The position numbers and the translations under genes were made by a program. A DNA stretch of 64,000 nucleotides from Mixophyes australis (Eukaryota > Chordata > Amphibia > Anura > Limnodynastidae), in contig JAVHZZ010000006.1 of NCBI GenBank assembly GCA_036250195.1, forward strand, positions 79,840,416 to 79,904,415. The letters are read 5' to 3'. Positions 11,301 through 23,300 of this stretch are shown here, piece by piece. The notes under the pieces are model-generated. The model did not search any database, had not been told where the DNA came from, and saw nothing but the letters and a program-made list of their open reading frames with translations. Position 1 is the first letter of the stretch; the number at the start of each line of letters is the position of its first letter.

Positions 11301-14300
11301 GACTATTCTTGTTTAATTCCGTAAAACAAGCTCTACAAAATATATTTTTAACAAGTAATATTTCAATGCTATGTTCATATTTAATATAATTTTTATCTTT
11401 GTCTTGGTCACAAGGCTTTGCTCTCTGAGGATGAGTTGACACATCTAGAACAGGCATCGGCTGTTGCTACAGAGGTGACAAGTTCCATGCTGAAGATGCG
11501 ATTGGAACTGGAGGAGAAAAGGAAAGCAACGAGTCTCCTGCAGACCGCTTTAGTGGGTATCTCTTAACAGTCCTCTTCCATGAAGCTGCTTGCTTTGTTT
11601 ACTGTGGATTGTAAGCGCTGCATAGCTGTTACACAGAACTTTGAGAGTGTATCTGATTTTACACATACATATAATGCAGATCATGTAGTCTATAAGGAAT
11701 GAGATTCTTAATAGATTTCCCCACATTCTCTGTTCACAGGCCCAGCAGCGTGAGCTAACTGTACGACATGTAAAGCAAACAGAAAAAGAGCTGGGATATC
11801 AACTGAAACAGCAGAGTGAGCAATATGAAGCCACCATACAGAGACACCTGACATTCATAGACCAGGTAAACAGGTTTTAGGTTGTAAATAGCGGACCAGG
11901 TCACAGGAAAGTATCTAGTGCCTTACACTCACCCCACTCACTCTACCCACCTTTACCTACACTCCCCAATCCACACTTTAATCCTTCTCTCCAGTAACTG
12001 CAGACGAAGTCTCTGCACTCATCTTATCATCTCACCCTACAACCTGTGCACTCAACCCTATTCCCTCCCAACTTCTCCGCTCTCTCTCCTCCACTACATG
12101 CCCACTTCTAACTCGCCTCTTAATCCTCTCTTTCCACTGGCAGTTTTCCATCCTCCTTTACACATGTGCTCATTTCACCTATTCTAAAGAAACCATCTCT
12201 CGATCCAACCTCTCTATCCAACTACCGCACTATTTCTCTCCTCCCATTTGCCTCCAAACTACTTGAGCGATTAGTGTACAAACATCTGTCTCACTTTCTC
12301 TCCTCATTTAATTCTTGACTTTCTGCAATCGGTCTTCCGCCCACCACATTCCACTGAAGGTGCTCTCACAAAAGTGACTAATGATCTACTTACTGCAAAA
12401 TCTAATTTCTCCATACTTAATCTCCTGGACCTATCTCCTGCTTTTGATACTGTTGATCACCCTCTTCTCCTACACACACCCCTCACTCCATTGGTCTTCG
12501 TGACAGTTATTTCCTTTTCCTACTCCATGGCAGCCCTTACAATGGGTTAATCCCTGATCAGCTAGTGTAGACAGAAAGAAATTTGTCACATCTGGCCCCT
12601 ATATAAGGCAGCTCCTCCTCTTCCTCAGTGTCTTTTCTTCCTGTCTCAGCAGTGTTAGGACAGGATAGTGTAGTGAGCATTTGTTATTTTTGTTTGTTAT
12701 TCGAGAGGGCTGACCTGAGGTTATGTCTTTTTGCTCTGGGCTGGCTGCAGGGCAGTTTCAGCTGGGCACGGGTGTTCTCTTTGATTGAATCTTATGAGAC
12801 TCTTGGAGTTGTGCACACAGGAGGGAGGACAAGGCGCACGGAGGACAGTGCACGCGCTATACGTTGCCAGCAGTGCTGATTCTCTGGCAGACTCACCTGT
12901 GGAAAGAATCAGGTGATAAGTATGCTAAGACTCACTATGATGATGCCGAGAGCAGGCACCATATTAAGCAGCTGCATCCCTTTATCAATGAGACTCAGTC
13001 TTTGCTTGGTGTTGGAAGCTGCAGGACTTGGCAGCTATTAGTGCACTATGGAACAAGAACTCGCCCCAAAAAAGCCGAAGGACACCCCAAGGTAAGCCCT
13101 TAGTAAGGGGTCCTTTTTATTCCTAAGGATAGGTTACTTAGTTTCTTTTCTATGTGTTTGTTTCTTTTCTATGTGTTTACAGTACCTCTGTGGAGCTTGT
13201 GCAGGGAAAAAGGAAATGGAAAGTGAACAATCGTGTGTGTGCAGCCTGTGTTGGCAGGTTGCCGAAGGATTGCACTGACCCATTATGTGTATCATGCACC
13301 CTGGAAACTGAAGAGGAGCCTTTCCCCCCCTGAACAATTCAGGCAGTTCTTTTCATGGATGGCTAAAGCAATGCAGGAGTTTCAGCCCCCAGAACAAAGA
13401 GCTACATGGGCCAGGGTCCCTACAATGGAAGATATGGAGGAAATAAGGCCAAAACATTCAGCTCTACTCAGTAATGGGACTCAGATAGTGAGATTGAGGT
13501 GAAAGAGGAGCCCAGAATGTTTAATTTGGATACTGTAAATATTATACTGAAGCATTTTAACAAATCATTAGGTATTGAAGAGCCAGCAGTACCAATCAAA
13601 CCGCAGGATGCATTGTTTGCAGAGCACCGAGTGAAGTCTAGAGTGTTACATACACATAAAGTAGTTACATTTTTTATTACTAATGAACGCCAGGCTCTAG
13701 ACAAAAGTAATCCTAACATGGGGAGGCTAAATCGCATGTACCCTTTTCAGGATGAAGATGCTGAAATGGTGTTCAGTGCCTAAAGTGGATTCAGCTATAG
13801 CTGGCCTATCCTCAAGGACCACTCTCCCATGGGATGATGGGGGTCCATTGAAAGATGCTATGGATATGAAAATGGAGACTTCCTTCAGGAAATTATCTCC
13901 TCAGGCAAAACCCTAAAATCTGGGATAGCCTTGGCTTCGGTAGATAGAGCCCTGAGACTATGGGCCAATACTCTATATATGGATATCGAGGATTAGATAA
14001 ATAGAGTGTATCTTCACCAATCTAAAAGCCGTCTGACAATGCTTCCATATCAAGGCAGTTTTCTGTTTGGCGAAAAACTGGACAACCTTATGCAGAGCAA
14101 TTTAAGGAAGCCCGTACCTACAGGCCGGGGAGACGATATTCTAGACAACAGGATAGTATGGCAAGATAGTCCTTTCGGCCCTTCAGACCAAGAAGGGGGA
14201 AGCAATGACTATCTACGAATCCAATCCCCACTAACTCCAGTGGGTGGCAGGATATCACGCTTTGCAAAAGTTTGGATTCAGACCACACAAGACAAATGGT

Positions 14301-17300
14301 CCAGGAGATAGTCACCAAGGGATATGCTATAGAATTCCATACATACCCTGTAGACAACAAATTCATTCAATCAAGAAGTCCCTCGTCTAACCTAGAATGG
14401 CAGGCATTGGAGGAAAGTCTCAGAGGCTTGGTGAGAACAAGAGCTATTGTATCAGTACCGTCAGCACGAGAAAGAAAAGGGTTCTACTCCAGACTTTTCC
14501 TTGTCCAGAAAGCATCAGGTGCCTTCAGGACAGTGCTAGATTTAAGGCTCTCAACTGCTATGTGCGAGCAAAACATTTCAGGATGGAATCTGTCAACACA
14601 ATTCTCAAAGCACTAGAAACAGGAGACTTTCTAACGCAATAGACTTAAAAGATGCATATTTCCATATTCTGGTCACATCCCATCACCAACAGTTTCTAAG
14701 GTTTTGCATTCTAGGGCATCACTTCCAGTTCACTTGTCTTCCGTTTGGCCTTTCCACGTCTCCAAGAACATTCACCAAAGTCCTTGTAGTGCTAATGGCG
14801 GTGCTCAGGGAAAGAGGAGTGACCTTGTGGCCATATCTGGAATATATTCTAGTTTCGGCAAAATCAGAAGAAACAGCCTGGGAAACTACATCTCAAGTGA
14901 TCCAGTTTCTGCAACAACATGGTTGGTTAGTCAATATAGAAAAAAGCCAGTTGATACCATCACAACAGCTTGTATTTCTTGGAGTGCAAATAAATACACG
15001 TATGGACAAAGTCTGCCTCTCTCAAGAAAGGGCCGGCAAGATCCAGTTGTTAGCACACCTGATTTAAATCCAACTTCGTGTGTCAGCGAGAACATGTCTA
15101 CGCCTCCTAGGAATGTTTTCCTCAACTATAGGAATACTACCATGGGCGAAGTGGCATATGAGAGTACTTCAAGCAAACCTCTTTGCGCAGAGGGATCATA
15201 CAGTGGGGTCCATAGCTCCAAAATCAATCTCTCAAGGTCAGCCAGACAGTCCTTACATTGGTGGTAGCTCCCAGGCCTGAGAAAACAAGGTGTGACCCTT
15301 TCGGTACCAGACTGGTATATCCTTACCACAGATGCCAGTGCACTAGGTTGGGGTGCTCACATGCAAGGTATGGTCACGCAGGGCACTTGGCGAGACAAAG
15401 AGAGAATTCTTCAGGGGAACGTCTTGGAGATGAGAGCAGTCTGGCGGGCGGTCCAATACTTCCAGTCCTATCTAAGAGACAAGCATCTATGAGTCTTCTC
15501 CGACAACAGGACTGTGGTTGCCTTCATAAACAAGCAAGGTGGTACCAAGAGCAGAACAATGTTGGCAGAAATAACCGCTCTGATGGAGTGGGCAGAGGCG
15601 AATCTGAGATCTCTCACAGCCCTTCACGTAGCAGCCAAAGACAACGTAGTGGCGGATTACTTGAGCAGACACCAAGTTCACCCAGGGCAGTAGGAGCTGC
15701 ACAAAGAAGTCTTTCAGCTGGTACAATGTAGATTTGGAACACCAGAAATAGACCTTATGACCACAGGAAGCAATACCAAGGTACACCTCTTCTACTCCCG
15801 TCACAGAGACATCAGAGCCCTAGGGATGGATGCCCTATCAATACAGTGGAACTTCAAATTGGGGTACGTGTTTCCGCCCTTTCCACTCATCCCTCAGATA
15901 CTCCGAAAAATAAGGATAGAGAAAGTGGAGGTGATAGCGATCCTCCCAGCGGGACCAAGGTGTCCCTGGTTCGCTGTAGCACAGAGAATGTTGCTGGAAC
16001 ATCCATGGCCGTTACCGATCAGGCCAGACCTCATACATCAGGGTCCAGTTTTACATCCAAATCCAAACTCCCTGAGTTTGATGGCATGGAGACTGAGAGG
16101 CAATTTCTAAAATCCAAAGGGGTCTCGGATGAAGTAATAGACATTCTAATTCACGCCAGGAAGAAAATCTCCTCTGTGATTTATTACAGAATCTGGAAAA
16201 AATGTATCTGTTGGGCAGGAGACATGGCGAAGGATCCCATATCTGCCAGTGTGCCCGGTGTGTTAGAATTTCTCAAAGATGGTTTTGTTAAAGGAATAGC
16301 ACCTACTATGCTGAAGGTACAAGTATCGGCCCTTCGCATCCTTCTTAATATCAAACTGGCGTCTCAGGGTCTTATCTTCCAGTTTTTTCAAGCACTAAAG
16401 AGGTTACGCCCAAGACGGAAACCATTCTTAGCCCCTTGGGACCTTAATATTGTTTTGGATGCCTTAACAGCCGATTCGTTTGAACCGTTACAAGACCTAT
16501 CTCTTGGATGCCTCACGCTAAAGGTACTCTTTTTGGTGGCTATCGCTTCGGCTCGTTGAATAGGGGACATGCATGCTTTATGGTGTGAAGAACCCTTTCT
16601 GAATATCTATGAAGACAGAGTGGTTCTGAAGACGAATCTGGATTATTTACCCAAGGTGGTATCTTCATTCCACATCAATCGGGAGCTGATTCTGCCATCT
16701 CTCTGTCCTCATCCCGCTAACAGTGATGAAACACGTCTCCACATTCTATACCTAGTGAGGGCTATATCTACGTACATCATCAGAACAAAAAATCTGAGGA
16801 AGACAAAGCAACTATTGTGCTTCCGGAAGGTCCTCGCAAAGGACAGGCCCCATCCAAACCCACATTGGCAAAGAGGATCAGATAAGGGATTGCACAGGCC
16901 TACAGGTGGAAAGGGCAGGAGGTACCTAGAATAATGAAAGCACATTCAGCTAGGGTGGTAGCAACCTCCTGGGCACATAGAACACATGCATCGGCAACTG
17001 ACATCTGCATGGTAGCCGGATGGTCGTCAGTGCACACTTTTTCTAGCCATTATCTTCTTGACGTTTCAGTCTCTAAAGAAAGACAGTTTGGGAGAAAGAG
17101 TCTCCAACAAGCACTGTGAATAAATTTTCTGTTTGACTTTATTAAGGTGTTGGTTTTATTGCCCTCCCAATTTTTGTTTTTTTCTGCTTTGGTATATCCC
17201 ATTGTGAGGGCTGCCATGGAGTAGGAAAAGGAAAATTGAGAATTATACTCGCCGTTAATTTCCTTTCCTTGAAATACTCCATTGCAGCCCTATATTTACC

Positions 17301-20300
17301 CACCCTTGTTCTGTAGTTATGTATAGGACAGCTTGGGAAGTTATGAAAGACACTGAGGAAGAGGAGGAGCTGCCTTATATAGGGGCCAGGTGGGACAAAT
17401 TTCTTCCTGTCTACACTAGCTGATCAGGGATTAACCCATTGTAAGGGCTGCCATGGAGTATTTCAAGGAAAGGAAATTAACGGTGAGTATAATTCTTAAT
17501 TTTCCTGGGTCACTTCCTACTTATCGAACCGTTCCTTTAGTGTTTTTAACTATGGCATATCCTCCCCTCCACATCTCATGTTACCAAATGTCTTTCTGCT
17601 ATCTCCACATGGATGTCCCAATGCTACCTAAAGCTCAACATGTCCAAAACTGAGCTTATTATCTTCCCTACTGCCAGACTCACCACCTGTTCTCAAATCT
17701 CCCTCTCTGTTAATAACACCACAGTTTTTTCAGTCTCCCAAGCCCACTGCCTTGTTGTCACACTTGACTCCGCCTTCTAATTCATTCCTCACATCCAGAC
17801 TCTCTCTCAGTCCCGTCGACTCCACCTTAAAAACATTGCCAGAATACGCCCTTATTTTACTCAACATGCTACCAAAACTTATCCATTCTCTCATCATCTC
17901 CCGTCTTGACTATTGCAACCTCCTGCTATCTGGCATTTCTGACACCCATATAGCCACAATCCATCCTAAATGCTACTGCAAGACTGATATTTCTCTCTCA
18001 CTGCTCCACATCTGCTGCACCACTTTGCAAATCCGTGCACTGGCTCCCTATGTCCTCCAGAATCAAATTCAAATTACTCACCCTTACATACAAAGCCCTC
18101 AACAACACTAACTCTGCATGCATCTCAAATCTCATATCAAAATACTCTCCCTCTCACCTTCTTAGATCTACCTCTGACCTGCGCCTTGTCTCGTCTTTGG
18201 TAACCACCTCTCACTCCCGCCTACAAGACTTCTCCCATGCTGCTCCCCACTTATGGAATTCCCTGCCACGCTCAATCAGACTTTCCCACAGCCTTCAAAT
18301 CTTTAGATGCTCTTTGAAAACCCATCTCTTTTTTCAGAGGGGATCTTATCCTCGATAACACTATTCACGCTAATGCACCCTCACAGCTATCCCAATCTCC
18401 ACTCTGAGACACATTTACTCCTCTTGTTTCAGCTATGTCGTCTTCCACTTAGAATGTAAGCCCTCTAATGAGCAGATTCCTTCATACCCTTTGTTTTCAT
18501 GTCTGCGTTTGTTTTGTCTGCCTTGTATGTCCCTGTTTTATCTATGTACTGTTTTCCCTACTGTACGGCGCTATGGAGTACTGTGGCGCCTTTCAAATCT
18601 ACGATAATAACAATAATATTGCCTGATGAGGAGAGAATGCTTTTCACTAATTGCAGTGGATGTGGAATCCTTTCTGAAATGAACGAGCCATGAGGAGTAT
18701 CCTCACTGTTCACTGAAGAGCTCCCTTTTTTAAAAAGAAATGAAAAAATCTTGACACTGTTATGTGAACTTTGCTTAGTCTCTTCAGCCACCTAATGTAC
18801 CTTTGGCATTTTCCATCTAAATTAGAGGAGTAAAGTTATCAGTGTCCTATCCCCTGCCCCTTACGCTAGGTTAGTACACTGGTGAAGGTCCCTCCCTTTG
18901 CATATTTAGCAGTTTGTTTAATGCAACAATGGTTGAGGTAACAGGCACCTGCATGTCTTTCACCCAATATTTAAGACCTGAAAACCTTCAGATAGTGGAC
19001 TCAATAGAAGAAAGTTTATAATCACGCTATTTGGGGGATATCAGGAGAGAAACCACAGCTGGTGGATTAGAGGGGAGTTGTGATGAACCCTTTCATCCCA
19101 AATGTTGAAAATCCCCTTTAATGCAGGTTCCTATGGCAAGTGGACCCCTTGTATAATGTGGCACCCCTGTTTGTGAAAGTGCATCCTATTGATTGTGAAT
19201 GAATGACCTCACTGTGGCAGCCATTGATTGGGGTTCATTCTTCTGAATAACAAGCTTCTACTATCATGTCTTCCATAGCTCTTCTAATAATGGAGAGTTT
19301 TCACAGAGTTGTACATGTTCTATAAGCCAAGCAATAGAGAAGATTTTCTAGAGATTTACTCATTGTGGTGACGGTCATCTTCTATCAGCCTAAGTACCCA
19401 ATATGCTTCATTTTTCCACAGCTCATTGATGACAAGAAAGCCCTGAGTGAGAGGTGTGAGTCACTAGTAAATGAGTTGAAGCAAGTGGATCATAAGTATG
19501 CCACCAAGATCACCCAGATGCAGGATCAGCATGAAATGGTGAGAGACACCGCTGAACAACTCTCGTGGTATTGTCAAGAGATTGATGTCCATTATATAGT
19601 TTGCATTATGTTGGAGGTAACAGGTCACATTGGTATTCTTGTGTAGGCCTCCACCATTGTCTCTTGCTAATGTTGTGTTGTACTCCTCTAGGCAACTTAA
19701 AGGGACATATTCAGTTTAGTGCAGGGTGTTGCAGTGTGTCTCCGGAACAGTCCGCAGTTGCTTATTATTTCCGTATTTTAGCAATGAAGATTTAGAATGA
19801 CATTTTCTTGTAAAACTGGGACATGAATGTGGATTTGTTAAAAAGTAAACTACACATTGTGCAGCCTAAAAACAATGGCTAATGAGCTGCTGAGTTAATT
19901 GAAATGGCAAAGAATTGTATATACCTTCAAGTGTGCAGTGACAACTCAGGTTGTGCCACTGTGATTGAAGCCAGAAGTCTGTGGAGAGCATTTCTATTAC
20001 CTAGGAGACTACAAGACAATCTCTCACATAATTTAAGTCCATGTCTCCTGTACACAGCCTCATTTACCCTGCACATTGCAGAATGATGCCAAATAAAGTT
20101 TCAAGTTCTATATAGTCAGTTATATTTAACAATTTTCTTTGACATTTTGTGGGTATGAAATGTTATGAGGAGTAATAGCTGCATCTTTTATTAGAGCTCT
20201 TGAAGAAACTGTCATACAGCATTTTTATCATGTGCGCTTTTTTGTGGGCTTGTACAGTGCCAATTTACATATTTTACACTAAGCAAACAGACATCTGACT

Positions 20301-23300
20301 TCCAACTCGGCATCAGTCGCTTTATGCCCAGAAAATGGCTTCCACCACTGGGTGAAGGCTACATGTTGGTTTCAAATGATATGATTCAACTGTGCTACTG
20401 TGTTTATAGAAAGACTGCAGTGCCTTGCCCTAAGTATATGTTGCCAAAATCCTTTTCACAACTTCTACTGGAGTCATTTCCTTTGTTACTTACTATATGG
20501 GTTTGTTGATTTGTTACCTCTTTCCCCCTTTTCTTCTTCTCTCTCTTTTTCCCCAGGTTTGGCAAACTCTGGGCCCCCTGTGTGAGGTAATAGTGTGAGC
20601 TAAATGCACACTGCAAATTGTTTGCGCATCCCTCTTTCCTCTAACCCCTCCATCCACCTTCTGACAGGAATCCCTGTTCATTGCACCCGTGATTATACAG
20701 ATGCTGTATACCCTTCTGTGTGTGTGTGTATGTTAACGCCCTAAGAAATTAATGAAGAATTTCACCGAGTTTATGTGTGTCCCAGCATGTTTCCATAACA
20801 CTGTGCTAGTTCTACTTGATATCTGTTTCCTCAGTCGTGTACACCAAATTCCCTCTATCACTTTGACTTTCTTATGTTCTATAGCCTAGAAGCGGCATAT
20901 CATTTTAGAGAAGAATAAATACAACTCCCAACTTTTTTGCAGGCAGCATTGGGATGGTGGCAAGGCCACGTCATGCTGGGGGCTTGGTCACACCCAATGG
21001 GGGTGTGCCTAGCGCTTTTTGAATCACCATCCTTCCCCGTTCTTCCCTCTAAACCCCTTCATTGCTGTGTGTGCTGCACCCATTCACTGTTCCTCTGCCA
21101 TGCAGAGCAGCGGTGAACAAATTACCTCCCATCTTTCCCACCGATTAGGATGGCGGGACAGAACCATAATTCGGGACAGTTGGGAGGTATGCAATGTGTA
21201 TATTGGCCTCCCTGAACAATAATTTATTGCAAGGATGATTGCCAGGGGTAATAATGAAGGATTGTCAACTAATCACTAATTTCTGAAAATGGCCAAATGA
21301 ATATTCAAAGTTAATAGTTTTAAATAATCATTTTTGAAGTCACCCAGTGCATTTTATAGAATGAAATTTACTCATAGGTTAAGGTTTTGATGTTATCCCT
21401 GCTTATCTGCCCTAATAAACATCAGTAAATTTAAAGTTGAGTTTGTTTTGTCTCCAGTGTAGGTTTTTTACAAAACCCAAAATGACCAAAGCTCAGTGCA
21501 AAATCAGATTTATTCCCACTATGAGCCTCTGTTTGCGTGCGTGCTCCTAGATTTCCATCAAAGTGCATATATACTAAGATTGTGACGTTTGCAAAGGAGC
21601 AGACGTCTGCACAGGCTGGGGGAGGAATTGGGAGAGTGATTTCATTTTGGGAAAAAAGCATAAAAGTATTTTTAATGAAAGGGTCGTTCTAAATGGGTCA
21701 GCGGTTAGACTTTACATTTTTGCACAGTGTGCCTCTTCTGCTAGTTAGAAGTGCACCTCTGTGAGAAACACAAAAATCTGGAACATGTCCAGAGAGCGGT
21801 GAGTAGCCGTGCACAGAAGAAGACTCTGCATTTCCTCTCTGAAGCCATGCCAATTTTCACTGTGGTTTTGTAGCCTGTGGTGACCATTCGTTGTCGCAAC
21901 CTCTCCCCCCAAAGTCTATGCATAAAAAAATGCCTTCACACATGCCCAATCTCACTTCCTTACTTCACACACTTCCCTTTCTCTCGTAGCCCTGCCCAAC
22001 AGCCTATCTACAATCACCATCAGCAGAAGCAGCTCAGATGAAGGGTGTAGGACAGACACATCATTGATATTTGATATGTCAGCCACCATTTCCTTATACT
22101 GCTTTCCCACTTTCAGTTTTTAACTTTTCATTTAGAAAAACATACATTTTAAAGCAGGCAGCACTATACAATCATATAGGATCCAGGAGTGTACAAAAAT
22201 AGTCAAATATAAACTTAAGAAGTTTTAAGATTAGGAAACAGGCATTTAGGATTTTTTTATTTAGTTTTTTTTTAGGCGGGTGTGAGGGATGTTTAATGGG
22301 GTTTGGTTGTCACCTATGCGTATTATAATATAAGGAAAATATTTAGAGATTAGGTAGTAAAAGGGGTCTAAATCCTTTGAGGAAATCGAGAGCGTGATAT
22401 GGGGTAGTGCAGAAGTAGTATGGTGGATGGGAAGTGAAGGATAAGAGGGTAAAGTGTATGGGTCCAGGGACAGACATGAGAGTTAGTCTTGTAGGTAGAG
22501 CCGAGGGGCCCAAATCTGGTGGAATATATAGTCTGTCATGCAAGTGGTAGGTCATTTTTCTTCATGCGAGCCAAATATAGGACTTCTAGGAAAAAACATG
22601 TAGGGGGGGGGGGGGCATCGCTTTGCTTCCAAGTCCTAGCAATTAAGCAGAGGAGGAACGACCATTGGAGGAGAGTGGAGAGAAGATGTCTCTCCCCATC
22701 CCAGAAGGAGGAAATCTTGGGGCAAAACCATCAATTATGTAGGAATGTACCCAGTTGCCCACATTCACGCCAACAATCGGTGGTGGTGGTAGTGGGATAC
22801 ATTTTAGCGAGTTTGTTGGGGGTGAGATACCATCTGAAGTTAACCCATTTCCTGTGGTTTTTTTTTTTTTAATCTACTTCAACCCCTAGTCTTTTTTCCT
22901 TTCTTCTTGTCCTTTCCTTGATTTAACAGTCTTGGCTGCCATTTTGTTGTACATGATATAACGAATGGATAACTTTCCTTTATAGCGTCATTAAAATTGC
23001 TTGCAATCACAGTTATGCATGTAAAATGAAATGGTCGGTCTTTTACAATGATACAATTGTAATAATGCAATTTAAACCAGAGGAGCCCAAGGCTGCTCAG
23101 AGCCCGAATGTTGACAGAAGCAGGAGGTCACGGAGCTGTAATTTGAAGCTTTTTTTATGAATACAGTTTTATATTTTTAAAGCAAAGGCTTGTCATTATT
23201 AAATATTCAAATGCTGTTTTCTTTTTTGTTTTGTTTTCTGCTCAATATTCTATCTTTAGAACTGGGTGGAGGACTCTGTATTGATAACACACATATCATC

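Larger units (their letters stand above)
12512..17503 (+). mobile_element. DIRS-like element 2, nearly full length, nested in a LINE
   Basis: A 5-kb element with inverted terminal repeats (12519-12634 and 17347-17460), gag (13048-14100), RT and RNase H (14200-15700), tyrosine recombinase (16080-17119) and an internal complementary region (17199-17290). It is inserted in an L2/CR1-like LINE: the flanks GACAGTTATTTCC and TTTTCCTGGGTCACTTCC rejoin into continuous LINE text without a target duplication, as expected for recombinase-mediated integration. All reading frames carry stops or frameshifts, so this copy is not autonomous. Confidence 0.93.
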
